Notes: generated from the letters alone by a model not told the origin. Shown: positions 1 through 11,475, numbered from the stretch's first letter. The stretch: DNA of 64,000 nucleotides from Symsagittifera roscoffensis (GCF_963678635.1 NC_087066.1:55818312-55882311), one strand, 5' to 3'. A program made the numbers and translations.

Positions 1-9
1 TAAGATCTG

Positions 10-221
10 TGATCTTTTTGTACATATCATTTCAGAATTGTAGTAGCTGAAGATGCACAATTACGTGCGAAAATCTTTGTTTGAGTGTACAATTTCAAGA
101 ATTTCCGACAACAGTCCTAATGTATCCGCGGGCTATCATGGCTCCCCAAATCTAGGGATCCCCTCAAGATCGTCCAAATTTTATTCAAAAACAGAGAGAT
201 ATCTCACCGCCGCAAGGATAA
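10..221. repeat. Left terminal repeat of the Penelope-like element region
   Basis: Positions 10-105 resemble 4975-5075 in the same orientation, including a perfect 20-base match at 10-29 and 4975-4994. Positions about 84-221 instead match 5102-5240 as a reverse complement, clearest between TATCCGCGG at 123 and AAGGATA at 220. The right copy therefore has one half in direct and the other in inverted orientation relative to this one. It is read as a terminal repeat because the two copies flank the RT remnant. Confidence 0.6.
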
Positions 222-1079
222 AATGATCTTACGGATTTTATCAATGACCTTTCAAAGAACAGTTTGAACCATTTTCATTAAATTTTTTATTGACAATTAT
301 ATTATGAAACGTTCGGCTTTTTTTCTGATAATGTTTGTGGATTTCAACTAGATTTAGTACAACAATTTTAGTGTTCTTTTCTCGAGGCATAGGTCATCGT
401 TTTTCTTAGGAAAACAAACTTCTAAAACTAACAGAAAAACACTTGTTTTATTCATAAGAGTTGAGATATGCTTCAAAGCTGTGCTGCTTTACGAGACATC
501 ACTCGGAAGGTTTCGTTTGAAACTTTTAAGGTACTTTTTCAAACATAAAGTAAACATAAATTACCGAACTTACCTTTGTGCTTATAATTGGTTTGAACAC
601 AATTTTTTATATATTTTTTTGAAATTTTTCATAGGTTCATAGCTTTGTGGTTAATGATAAACGCGAGGATATTGATTATTGAAGGCATGTTTGCTAGTTT
701 CAGTAGAACTGTTTATGCAACATTTTTGAATTACTTGTTTGTGTCACCTACTTTCGTACGTTGTTTGCATCGATTCAGATCTTTGCATTGGTGACAAATA
801 AAGACAAACTTTTCTCAACAACGCAGAACTCCTTTATCGAAATTCTATCTTCGTTGTAGACCTGCACAATGACGCACTCGTGTTTGATTTCACAATGATT
901 TTGTTTTGTGTATCAGTTTCTATTTGCAATGAGGACACGGCCACGCTTTGTGTACAATGAGGCACTCACGCAACCATTTTGTAAATGTTGCATTCGGTCA
1001 AAAAAAAACACTTTTTCCGGGACTTCAAGGTCTAGCAATGTTCCGGTGATGCACAAAATATCAAAGCCGTTAATGGCTA
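222..1079. other. AT-rich stretch without a recognisable gene
   Basis: The sequence is AT-rich with short ORFs only. ACTTAC at about 568 would be a GTAAGT donor on the minus strand, but I could not attach exons to it. No repeat shared with the rest of the window was seen. Confidence 0.4.
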
Positions 1080-2410
1080 TTGCATTCGTCAAATGTCATT
1101 CTGGATGAGATGGTGTCTCGATTTGAGAGCCATGATCTCCACATTTTGTTTGTCGGTTCTCCAATTTTTTTCGTTGGTTAGCTTGACGACTAGGGTTGTT
1201 GTTTTCGATTGGTTGAAATCTCCTATTCATTTCACCTTCTCTATAACGCAGTCAATTTCTAAAATTGTGGTGATCTTTCGCTCCTACTCAAATAGTTTTC
1301 GAGTCTTCCGCTTGCGTTCTTACCTCTTGGTTCAAGTAATCCTCGAGTTCTGATTCCAGCATAGTCCGTTTTGTTGGGCGTCAGTTTATATTGTTACCGA
1401 AACTTTTACTTCTGATTGAATGATTTCAAGTTGGCGTTTGATTTATTCAACGCTTTCAAGTCTTTTCTTGATTTCATTGATTTTCTCTTTTTAATTTGTT
1501 TTGTTGAATTTGATTCTTGCTGATTGTTTGGTTTTCAATGACTCTTGCTTCTTGATTTGAAAAAACGCAGTGGTTACAGAGAAGGAGCACGTTCAGACTG
1601 ATCTTCTGGATTCCAAAAATCACGCAGTAGTTACCGCAGCAACTACTGCTTTATTTTTTATTGACATCTAGCAGCAAGCAGTAGTTAAGTTCCTTGCGTC
1701 TCCACATTAGAAGCAGAGAAATGAGTTTTCACATTCAACAAGGTTTTTGTAGCAAGCTTCCAATTTTTATGGGAAGTAGAGAAAGGCATTTTCAACCAAT
1801 TCCGCGATTCCAATGTTTTACACGTTCAAAATCACTGGAATTAGGGAGAAAAGTATGGATGTCTTTTCCGCAGTTCTCGGGTCTTACACATCCGGCTTAC
1901 TGAATTTTGATCACAGGAAAACTGTTTGGTTCCGCAATTTGCACTTCTCCAGATTAAACTGGGGTCAAAAAATTGATTAGGGTGTTAAGCTTTTGGTGAG
2001 CGGGAGTTTAACAATTTTTACTCGGCTCCGCAATTCAGTGGTTTTCAACCCCGGGTTCACTGAATTTAGATAGAATATGAAGCTTGAAAATTGCACTTAC
2101 CTGAGTGCTCTTTGTTTTTTCTCTCCCAATTTCGTTCTCTTTTCTTCTCTCTGTCTTTCTATTTCTTGTTTGCCTTCTTTTTTTCTTGGTTACTTGCGAA
2201 AATCATTTTGCAAGTTGTCGTTGTTGTTTAGCATTCTGGTTACTAGATTTCGGTTGATCGCAGTTTATGTGAATTTGGTCAGCTCGTACGAAACAGTGAA
2301 GTTCGCCTTTTCCTTTCTCAGAAGTAGGTTTCTCCGAACTTCAAGAACAAGAATTCCGCTTTTCTTCAGTTTGATCGAGAGATCTGGAGTACCTTGTCTT
2401 CGTGTGTAGA
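1080..2410 (-). pseudogene. Possible decayed Lys/Glu/Gln-rich coding region
   Basis: The minus strand reads in broken frames as Lys/Glu/Gln/Asn-rich, coiled-coil-like sequence (about 1080-1560 and 2110-2330). A consensus donor AG|GTAAGT near 2100 and an AAATTCAG acceptor near 2062 would bound a ~40-nt intron, the size seen at 2997-3044. Frames are interrupted by many stops. It could be an ORF1-like part of the neighbouring retroelement or a decayed host gene. No family was recognised. The Phe/Leu/Ser-rich plus-strand ORFs opposite are its shadow. Confidence 0.25.
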
Positions 2411-2996
2411 CAATTGCTGTAACATCTGACTACGAGTGCAGTTCAGATAGGATATTGATAAACTTGGGAATACTGAGGGGTCGGTTTTAATTCTGAGGTG
2501 CACAATAGTTGCTGGAGTGGGTGATGATACTGTTTTTAATTAGGTTTCTCCGATCATGAAACTTGCACTTAGCAGAGGAGTTGACAGAAATCTCGAAGGC
2601 ACTGACAAATATCAAAGCAATCGTGTACTGGCAGAGAAAGGGTATCCCAGATATCAGGAACCAGGTGATCAGCTCGTCTATTCTCGTCATTTCTTTTACA
2701 AGGCTTCTGATCTCAAAGAGGAAGAGACAATGGAGTTAGTAAACGACTGAAATTATTGCGTGATTATGCATCCATGTATGCTACATTTATCAATTGCCAC
2801 CAACGTGATTATTTTCTGAGAGTTTGATTCAGTTTTATTCGATTCACTACTTTACTTTGGTTGCAGGTGACACAAACTGGGGTCTTCTCGGACCAAGCGG
2901 TACACTGCACGTCTAAGAAAAGAGATCAACAGCGCAAGAAAAGATGAGAAGACGTCGAGGGCAAACAAAAAAGGCAAGAGGGGCGGTACCGAGAAG

Positions 2997-3044
2997 GTTA
3001 GTTGACAAGTTTTAGTCTTCACCAGTGAAATACCTAAGTTTCAG
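2997..3044 (+). other. 48-nt spliceosomal intron in the RT gene
   Basis: The intron starts GTTAGT after a codon-complete AAG and ends TTTCAG before GGG. The frame is open for 42 codons upstream and more than 40 downstream in the same phase, and continues toward the RT. Length and the TTTCAG end match nematode introns. This is the best clue to the organism. Confidence 0.55.
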
Positions 3045-4149
3045 GGGACAAAACAAACAAAAACATTCAAGGAGAATTATCAAGAGAAACTGAAAAAACT
3101 ATCTGAAAGGCAAAATTGTCCTCTCATCCTGAAAGAGAATGAAGTGAGAGATCGATTAAAACAGTTGATGATACTGCCTTGCCAGATTGGGTTCAGCAGG
3201 TTTCGTCATTAGTACCGAAACATCCGGCCGGGGATACGTTTAAGGACATTTTTTATATTTCAATTCTTGCTTATTCTTACAACTTTCTTTTGGATCTCAA
3301 AAATCCAAACTTCCTCGAGGAGGCCTTTTGTGAAGCAGTGGCAAAGACTTCGACCAGAAGGTTGAAAGAAACACTAGTGGACAGAGGCGTCAAGAAAGCC
3401 CGAAAATATCTGAATATTAATGGAATGATTGCGGTACCGTATAAAAAGGACGTTGGTTTTTGTGTAATGAGGAAGGATACCTACGAGAACAAGCAAACGA
3501 ATATATTAGATTCAGTTCAGCAGAAAGGAGTTATTTGATCGTTGTCAAGATAGAAAAAAAAACATCAAAAAGGAACTGTTGGCTATGAGGAAAAACGACG
3601 AAATAAGTGAGAATCTATACATAAGAATGAGGTCTATAGGGGCAGTCCAACAGTTTTTTTAGTTTTGAAAAAGAGTATAGAGAAAAAACCCCGTCCAGAC
3701 CGTTTCTCTCCTTGAATGGTAGCTCCTACTTTAACCTAAGCAGGGTATTAGCCCCATTTTTTTAGTATGAAAACATCGCAAACACTTTAGAGAGTCATAG
3801 CCACCTTGAGCCAACAAAAAAGTGACCTCTAGATGTGACGAGCTTTATAGTGTACCACAGAAATAAGCAAAATCCAAAGCTCTTAGAAGGCTGTGTGAGC
3901 AAGATAAAACACCATCAGTTGCTATGAAAACCATGAAAAAACTCTTGAACATGGCAGTAAGTCGAGTCCATTTGAAGTCCAACGTCACATGGTACGTTGG
4001 GAAAAATTGCTTAGCAATGGCGGCAGCTCTTGCCGTACTTTTAGCAAATCTATAGCTAAAGCAGTAAGAAACTGCATTACTGATGGATATCGCTGATATG
4101 TGCATGCCGAAAAAGATCTTACGTCCCCGTTGGACTAAGAAGGTCACGT

Positions 4150-4267
4150 ACAGGTCAAAAAGGGTAGAATATCAAAACTGTTTGAACTGGTTTCACGTAA
4201 AATGCTGTGATATATCAGATGAGTACCGAAACAAAGATGAAACCGTCTGGTACTGTGAAACTTGCAG
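4150..4267 (+). other. PHD-type zinc finger segment inside the RT
   Basis: The 4083-4331 frame contains C-x-x-W-F-H-x-x-C followed by W-Y-C-x-x-C, the second half of a Cys4-His-Cys3 PHD finger. The first cysteine pair is replaced (VTYRSKRVEYQNC), so zinc binding is doubtful. It sits between RT blocks. PHD fingers are known in CR1-like non-LTR elements; here the surrounding RT looks Penelope-like. Confidence 0.5.
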
Positions 4268-4974
4268 CGTGATACGGGAGAAACTAAGTCAGAGCAAAAA
4301 CTATTTTTTTCTCCGTTTGTTCATCATATAGTGCGAACAGTAAAAATTGATGCCAAAATGGTGCTGCATCAAGCTAACATATTACATTCGACAATACAGT
4401 TCACAGTAGAGACGCCAAACCTATCTGTAAAGCTGGCATTTTTGGATGATTTGGACTATTTTTGGACTATAAGAAATCTAGAAGCCGCGCTTCCCCACAG
4501 ACAAAGAGAAGCATGATCAAAGGAACTGTTCAATGTGTTTTTCACAGTACGTCCACATTGAAAAATTTGAAACAGCGGTGGAAATCAACCGTAAATAGTG
4601 GTTGGATGAACATTCTCCAGAAAATTGGTCGTCGCGTGTTCCATCGCAAGTCCTACAAAAGATCATCGGAGAGGGCAATAACAACAAGAAGTTGGCGACG
4701 AAATCGAAGCCCTGTTATAATAGTAGCGATTCACTGCCCATCTCGCTGGTCCAATAAAGGGGTAATTAAAGTCAGACATTAGCAAAAAAAAGTAGGCAGA
4801 TGGGCAGAACAATGCGCAGATAAATTTCACGGTTTTGAATATGAAACCTGGTTTGCCCTCTTTTGATAGAGCAATGGAAATCACTCTATCAAATTAATTG
4901 AAACTATTTAGGTTTAGATTGAATAAATTTTTAATTTGGAAATTTATGAGGTGCATGACACTTTTCATGAACTT

Positions 4975-5240
4975 TGATCTTTTTGTACATATCAGATCAA
5001 AATTGTAAAAGCTGAACATGCAGATCAAAGTGCGAAAACCTTTGTTTGGTTTTACAATTTCAACACTTTCTCAAATTGTTAATTATGTCGTTCCAGATCA
5101 CTATAACCTTGCGGCCGTGAGATACATCTCTGTTTTTGAATAAATTTTGGACGATCTTGAGGGGATCCCTAGATTTGGGGTTCCAGAATAGTCCGCGGAT
5201 AGATTAAGACTGTTTCCGGAATGTTTTCTTGTCTCTGTAC
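4975..5240. repeat. Right terminal repeat of the Penelope-like element region
   Basis: The inner part (4975-5075) repeats 10-105 directly. The outer part (5102-5240) is the reverse complement of about 84-221, with long identical runs such as CTAGGGATCCCCTCAAG on the complementary strand. If these mark element ends, the element is about 5.1 kb. Confidence 0.6.
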
Positions 5241-5991
5241 TTCATTGGTTGTATCAGATTTTCAAGACAACTACCACCAACGATATAAACCAAAACGTGT
5301 CACTACACGGCTATCCCGATGTTCATCACTTTCTAAAAAGACACTGTTTAATAAGTTTCCTGTAGACTGAATTGTAGATTTTGATGCAGGGAATTGGTGG
5401 CATCAAGAACATGAGTTGACTCACCCCTGACTGCTCTATTAATTTTATCCAAATTGTTACAATCGCCGGAAGTTCAAACCGACGGTAAATAAAGCTAGGT
5501 TGTAAAACGAGTGGCTAGCGTCTAAAAACAGCTCTACCTGCTTTTAACCGTCGCTGCCCAAGCCAGTGTTTTGTGTGATTCTTTTAACATCGGGTTGACA
5601 AAATCGTTACTATTTTGGGCTTCGGTCAGAATGCTCAGATTAACAACTGTGACATTAACTGCATGCAAAATAAGGAGCAGTATCTGCAGACCACGAGGTC
5701 ACTCCTAAAAACAGGGCTAGTGCTTATTTATTACATCACTATTGTTTTTGTTCAGTAGATAAAAATCATCATTCCCATCGGAGTTGGATCAACCTTTTCC
5801 CTCAACACCTAGCTTCTCATTATCTGAAAACGAATTTGGATGTTATTAATTTAATTCAGGACATTCCAGGGAGCTAAAGGTTTGTTAAAATAGAGTTTGA
5901 GTTCCTTCCCGAGACCCTTCCGGATTCTGGAATCAGGACGAAGAGCGGTCTTATGGTCCTCCTGGAAGGCTGGTGAAACTGTCCCAAAACT
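5241..5991. other. Unassigned spacer
   Basis: No long ORF, RNA gene or shared repeat was recognised. The apparent C-terminal 40 codons of a minus-strand frame at 5874-5991 are readthrough beyond the gypsy fragment and match no other copy. Confidence 0.4.
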
Positions 5992-7075
5992 GATTTGTGT
6001 GGGGTCATACGCCTCGTTCCCTCCCTATGCGGCACCGCCGTCTCCTCAAGCTCTATTTTATGTTCATTAAAGTCACAACATCCAATATCTGCTTTATGTC
6101 TCAAAAAAACCTCCTCATTCCTCTCTCGTACATCCTTGATGGCTTCGAGCTGTTCATCCGTTACCTTGCCCCTCAAGTGCTCTATCTCAAGCAAAACTGG
6201 TTTATCCATTTCCATTTCCTCTAGTGTGAGTTTTTCTGGGAAATTGGACCAGCTCGAAAGTCCATCGTCTGTCTCTGATTTAAGTGACTTCACAAGACCT
6301 GATGAATCTTTTATTTTCTTCAATCGTCTCAAGATACAAATCTTGTCCCTGTGATTGGGACATTCAAGTACTTCATTCTTTTTTTACATATTCAGTCATT
6401 TCATATCAAGTTTTCACAAGTAAAGCATATCCCAGCTTCCTCCCCCTCTGGATTGTGATGGGTATGTCAAGAGTATTCAACAAGACACTGACGCAGAGGC
6501 CGCTCTTGGTTATCGAGAAGGATCTTCCTAAAATAGCAGCACTTTGACTGTTTGGATTTGGAACTATGCATACTTGCTTGTTATCACTTAATTCATTATA
6601 ATTTTTCATCCGTAAGCTCACAATTGCCTCTTCGTTTGCTTTAAGCCTTACCCTTCTACTCAAGAGTACCGCCGCTTTATTCTCATTGGCCATTATCAGA
6701 TATACTGGCTTAATAACGTACTTCCTATCCGGGTTCCGATTCCTGAACACGGCATTGTTCAGATCAATCGTTACGTCGAAATTCCTGATGAAGACTCTGC
6801 CTAAAATGAATTGATCAGACTCATCTAGGTTCTCCACCAAAAGAAAGCTCATCCACATGTTGCGTTCCCCTAGATTTAGGGCTATTAATGGTGTTCTGCC
6901 TAGTACCCGTAGCGCCCTTTTGTTTGCAGCTGACAGCCGTATTCTTGAGTCTATCAAATCATCTTTGTCGAAACCCAGTCGCTCCCAAGTTGTGATTGGT
7001 ATAACGCTCAAGACCGCTCCCGTATCAAGTAACCGGCGTAACTGTGTCTTCTTGCCACTTATGTCAAGCACGTTT
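5992..7075 (-). pseudogene. pol: Solo gypsy fragment: retropepsin and start of RT
   Basis: On the minus strand this fragment is collinear with 16565-17640 of copy 1. It starts abruptly at the ACGTGCTTGACATAAG point and ends after MTPHKS. The protease frame (7071-6406) has the catalytic LLDTGA motif and a C-terminal ILGRVF, where the other copies have ILGRDF. It then has the TGA found between protease and RT in copies 1 and 2, followed by the acidic N-terminal RT region (6332-5992). No LTR or gag is attached. It is a truncated copy, not an active gene. Confidence 0.8.
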
Positions 7076-8129
7076 CAGTTGTATCAAAATTTCAAGGTCG
7101 TGACGTGTCCTTATTTCGGAACGAATATTAAAAACTTATTACGTCAAGCCAAACTGACCATTCCTAATTCGCCAAATTGTCCAATTATTACAGCTAGTCC
7201 ACTAAAATGGTCAATCTTCCCAATCCGACGCATTTTGGCGCCATTCTGTTCGAATGTCACATATATCAAATTATTTGGTTCCCTAAATTGGTCAGGGTGC
7301 CATTTTTTGAAAATAGATTAAGTTCATACGAGTTCTTGATGGGTAGTTTTGATGAATGGGTTTTTCGTTGCAACACTTATTAGTGAATGTTTCATGTATC
7401 TGTCAGCTGTATCTGTCAGCGGAAATGTATGGTTCGGCGACGGGATTTGAGGTGCTAAATCTAAATTCAAACATCAAAAGCTTGGAGAGCTATCAGAGTT
7501 TATATTTTGACACTATACACCTGAACGATGAATTAGGTAAACCATTTTTGCGCAATTGCCACGCCTCATACGTGTTCAAACACTCAAGTAAATCGCCGAG
7601 GGTAAAACCAGCCCCTGATTATTCTGGAGAAGCAAATTCCAACTAAAAATAGCTTTCCAATTATCAACATAATAATGTTTATAGGTCTACCAATCGACCT
7701 TATAGTAACGATCGCATGCTCCATATGGCCGACAAACTGGTCATGGCCAACAAACTGGTGAAAATAATTTCAACAACAACTCATGGGTCTGTGATAGTAA
7801 TTATAACCATAATCTGAATCGTAACCTGCAGTCATATAATTACTCACAAGGTTTTCATTATTAAGTAATGCTAGTTAAGACTATTTTTTCGATAAAGGTT
7901 TGCTATTTGTAATTTTAACTAAAACCTTTCTACAAACGATATGCTATAACTTTTTGTCTTAACTAGCATATCTGTCATCAAATTTTGCGAAAGCGATCAA
8001 TTTGTAGAATATAAGGTACTGAATTAAAAGAAAGGAAAGTATCTTTTTCCATGGGCTGCCACAAAATACTCGAACAAAGATTATTGCACTATACTTAATA
8101 ATATAAACTATTACTATTACAATTATTAT
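7076..8129. other. AT-rich spacer with a small hairpin element
   Basis: A 96-codon plus-strand ORF at 7356-7646 shows no recognisable motif and is not credible as a gene. The main structure is the inverted repeat at 7868-7969. Confidence 0.4.
7868..7969. repeat. 102-bp inverted repeat (MITE-like hairpin)
   Basis: The ends are a perfect 14-bp inverted pair: ATGCTAGTTAAGAC at 7868-7881 and its complement at 7956-7969. A second inner inverted pair is AAAGGTTT at 7894 and AAACCTTT at 7922. No convincing target duplication was found. Confidence 0.5.
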
Positions 8130-9823
8130 ATGAAAAACACAAACAAGACTTACAAAAAACAAGAAAGGTCCCCTTATAAAAGTCTCCTAACATCAGGGGA
8201 TATCCACCCAAATCCAGGACCCTTCATGAAATTCAGTCAAATAAAGAAAAAACTAAAAAACTACAACAACAACTTAAAAGTACAACACCTTAATTGTAAA
8301 AGTTTAGCTAGAAAGCGTTCAGATCTCAAACAAATCATTAAAACTCTTAATACAATTTTTGGATTTTCCGAGACATGGTTCAATAATACCAATGACGATA
8401 AACAATGGGCCATAGACAATGACAAACTTAAGTTGTTCCGATGTGATAAAACTTAAAAATCAAGTAAAAAAATGAAGGGTGGAAGGGTCATGTTACTGGT
8501 TCCTAAAAAATTAAACCCAAATGTAAGACATGACTTGAACAACATGCACAAAAAGTATGATAGCATCTGAATAGAATTTAAAGCCAGACTCAACAAAAAT
8601 GATAGAACCACTCTATTAAACTTAGCCTACAATCCTAATAGAAACAACAAACAGACTTCTTAGAAGATCTAGCCAAATCAATTGACCATGCACAGTCATT
8701 TAATTCAAACCTAATTTTACAAGCAGATTACAACCTCAACTATCTCATCGAAGACGACAAACAGTCTTTAGATACAATCTTAATACCATCTAACCTGGAC
8801 GTCACTAACAAATCAACACCTACCCACTCAAAAGCACTAATTGACTATTTTATCACCGACATAACCATAAAAGATCTACAAATAATTCAATAGTATTCAC
8901 ACCATCAATTAAGACCGACCACCAAGCAACAGCATTCATAACAGAACGTAACCTGAACAGCAACGTAAGACCAATCAAGCGTAAAATATATGACAAAGCC
9001 AATTACTCCGGTTATAAATTCAAACAAAAACTATCAGCTATAAATCGGAGAAGTTTCTATAGCAATAATAATCCCGAAATAATGTTCGACATCCTCACAT
9101 CTAACATTGCTGACACCATTAAAGAACGTGCCCCACAGAGAACTACAATTTCCGCAACGACAAACCAAAGGTAAACTACGAAGATGATAAATTTATATCC
9201 CAACTGTATAAATCGAAAAAAGCGAACGCGAAAAATGGAGTAAAATGAACGATACAAGAAACTCAAACAAAATCTTCCAACCTCATTCCATTACTCAGAA
9301 ACTCTTTCGGCGATTTCAAAACCAATAAGTTGCAGATGGCGAACCTGCTAAATTACAAGTTCTCAACTCTTGGATGCTTTTATGAGAAAAATTCAAAAAT
9401 CAGGCAAAGTCCACCAACTTTTACATGCAACATTCAAAATAAAATTAAATTTTCCTTCCGATCCATCAAATCAGCTGAATGTAAAAAAGAAATACATAGT
9501 TTAAATTGTCGAAAGGCACCAGGTCCATCCAAAATTCCTGCCCGGGCATTGAAGGATGGCTGCAATGAAATATACACACATCTGAAATTTCTATACACTG
9601 AGTTTTTGAAAAACAAGATATAACCTTGTAAGCTCAAAAAACAATTATCACACCAATATTCAAAAAAGAGGATCCAGAACTACCAGAAAATCATAGGCCT
9701 ATCTCTATAACTGGAGCTCTCTCAAAAGTTTTTGAGAAATTGTTATATAAACAAATCAACGAATATCTGATATCCCAAAAATTACTAAGTAATACCCAAT
9801 CTGGGTTCAAATCATCATATTCA
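8130..9823 (+). pseudogene. LINE ORF2 remnant: AP endonuclease and N-terminal RT
   Basis: The ORF opens at ATG 8130 with LLTSGDIHPNPGP and then an AP-endonuclease start (VQHLNCKSLARKRSDL, SETWF with its conserved Glu). After a stop at 8456 the endonuclease continues in shifted frames (ADYNLNYL near 8730, ALIDYFITD near 8840). RT begins near 9500 (CRKAPGPSKIPARALKDG) and goes on to NHRPISIT...LSKVFEKLL near 9690 and QSGFKSSYS at 9800. At 9824 the LTR of gypsy copy 1 interrupts it, so the RT catalytic boxes are missing here. The motif set fits CR1/jockey-type LINEs. Confidence 0.75.
8184..8222 (+). other. 2A-like motif at the LINE ORF2 N-terminus
   Basis: The peptide LLTSGDIHPNPGP matches the C-terminal NPGP core of 2A-like ribosome-skipping sequences (consensus D-V/I-E-x-N-P-G-P), with His in place of Glu. 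2A-like sequences are known near the N-terminus of some LINE ORF2 proteins. Whether the His variant works is uncertain. Confidence 0.4.
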
Positions 9824-10682
9824 TGTGCCAGTCGGTCATATTTGGAAGTTTGACCCTGAGGAATACGAGCAACGTAAATTTGGGGCAAAATGTAATTTTT
9901 CACAAAGTCGAATTGAGCCTGTCATGCTCAACTTTCTCGCGAAAACTGAAAATCTCAGAAATACAAAATCAAAACCACCGACTTACAATCGCGGGAAAGT
10001 AAATGAAAAAAGCAGCGGGAAATAGCTGTCCTATCCTGAAAAGGAAGCAGAGCGATTGCAAACAAAGCAGCCGCAAAAAAAGAAGTGGACCAGAAGGAAC
10101 CCTTAGTGGAAAGGTGGACAGCTGGGGTATCCCAATTGTCCAAAACAAAACTAAATTCTCAGGTCAAAACTCATTTCCCTTGCTGGAATTAATTGATTAC
10201 AAGCTTCTTGATTTAAAACTTATTTACCTTAATGCTAGAATTACTGATTAATTTAGTCATTCCAATTCTCGAACGTGCTGGTATGTGAGTACCCAATTTA
10301 GTTTTCTTGAGTGTGTTTCATAATTGTTATGTTGAGGTAAGGAGAGTTTTAGGTTGATCCATCTGAAATTGATCAAAGTTTCACAGTCTAAAGAAAAGTA
10401 TCCATACTGACTGTTCCGACCCTGTTTTTAGCGGCGTTCGCGTGTTTTGGGTATTTTGAGATCTAAGTATGGGGACGTTCTTATTTTCTAGAGTGGGGGT
10501 GTTTTGGTAGCGGCCTTCAAGCCGTAACGAGGGTTTTAGTCTCATGTCGCAAGTGAACCGAATTGGGTCCGACCGTTCGAGGTAGAAAAACACAAGAGAC
10601 AGTGTCCCTGACTCTTGAGCCAATGGTTATAGGGACTATTTTTCTTGAACCTCATATGTGACTTAAGTAGGCGACTGTTACA
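9824..10682 (+). repeat. 5' LTR of copy 1
   Basis: It begins TGTGCCAG and ends CTGTTACA, an imperfect terminal inversion. It is 859 bp, against 891-892 bp in the other well-kept copies. The left neighbour is LINE coding sequence and the right neighbour is the leader seen again at 27399 on the minus strand. Confidence 0.8.
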
Positions 10683-10692
10683 TAGTGTTTAA

Positions 10693-10707
10693 TGGCGCTC
10701 CTGGGTG
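10693..10707 (+). promoter_or_regulatory. Candidate primer-binding site
   Basis: TGGCGCTCCTGGGTG begins with the TGG expected to pair with a tRNA CCA end. It lies 10 nt after the LTR end. The same segment follows the LTRs at 25165 (one base different) and, on the minus strand, 27400. The offset is larger than usual and I could not name the tRNA. Confidence 0.4.
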
Positions 10708-11179
10708 TTTTTAAGACATCATGACTACGGAGTCGAACCCACTTGACACAGCTCCGGGCTACATGCCCATTCTAGAGTAACGGTTGTACGGTTCGGCGGG
10801 AACGTGTAAACCATCCGATCGTACCGTGATAGCTTTTCAAGAAAAAACGAGAAAAATTCTTGGTACGCTCTCCGAAAGAGGCCTAGCTAACCGAGTAAGG
10901 GGAGGTAACTAGGGGGACCAAAAAACGATCAAAAAGACAAAAAGCGAAACAAAAACCAAAAAAGAATAGAAAAAGGAACAAAAACAACAAAATAAAAGAA
11001 AATTTTACTGTGACTTTGACACCAGATTAGTTGGATCAAAACTTTATTTTGATTAAATAGTATAACCATACTGTTTTCGTAAGACCGGTCGTTTCGATCA
11101 TTTCAGCAATTTAAAAAGGCGCCCGAGTGTAGGGCGTTCTCAAGTGTTTTCAGATAGCTTGCAACTTAGCTGGACCACT

Positions 11180-11475
11180 AGGAGACTTGACTGGAAAAGG
11201 TGACCAGCCAAGTAGGGAAGTGGTTCACAAGAAGGGAACCCGACAAGTGCTGGACACGACAAGGGGAAATCCAGTACCGACGGGACCGAACAGAGAAGGC
11301 ACACAGGGGTGTTTTGTTTGGTCAATCTACGAACCACTTGGAGACTGGACTGGAACAGGTGACCAGCCAAGTGGGTAAGTATTGCTGGAGAGAGGTGCTG
11401 GACGGGCCAAGGAGACAACCAGCACGTAGTCAGAACAACCAGAGAGGGACACACAGAGGTGTTCTGGTTGGTCAA
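11180..11475 (+). repeat. Two degenerate direct repeats in the leader
   Basis: Unit 1 (11180-11343) and unit 2 (11344-11475) share GGTGACCAGCCAAGT, GTGCTGGAC and a CACACAG-GGTGTT-GGTCAATC tail. Only unit 2 carries the GGTAAGT donor. The pair is conserved in the inverted copy at 26590-26900. Confidence 0.65.
11373..11380 (+). promoter_or_regulatory. Candidate leader splice donor
   Basis: GG|GTAAGT is a full-consensus donor, preserved in the leader copy on the minus strand (complement of about 26697-26705). A possible partner is the acceptor at 21367, before the accessory ORFs; a nearer TTTCAG lies at about 11951. Confidence 0.4.

Larger units (their letters stand above)
2871..4720 (+). pseudogene. 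Penelope-like reverse transcriptase with PHD-type finger, decayed
   Basis: The reading frame shifts several times, but RT blocks appear in family order. A basic N-terminal region lies at 2871-2996. An ALPDWVQQV...LVPKHPAG block is near 3174, and a block with TPSRPFLSLNGSSYFNL is near 3690-3760. KLLNMAVSRVHLKSN then LAMAAALAVLLAN, the position of the usual LAMGASLAV block, is near 3930-4050. A PHD-like Cys/His segment follows at 4150-4267, then VRTVK...FTVETPN...LAFLD near 4330-4450 and a C-terminal IKGTVQCVF block near 4515. This order is typical of Penelope-like RTs in invertebrates. I see no GIY-YIG endonuclease. Stops and frameshifts make it inactive. A related RT clade is the main alternative. 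Confidence 0.62.

Noticed and set aside
2077-2409. 110-codon hydrophobic plus-strand ORF as a membrane protein
   Set aside because: Its Phe/Leu/Ser richness is the complement of a purine-rich minus strand that looks more coding-like.
7356-7646. 96-codon ORF as a host gene
   Set aside because: No recognisable motif, no introns or neighbours that support it, and length within chance expectation for a 64-kb window.
10720-10790. tRNA or SINE promoter from GGTTCGACTCC (B-box-like) on the minus strand
   Set aside because: No A box at the right distance and no cloverleaf pairing in the T arm or acceptor; it belongs to the gypsy leader.
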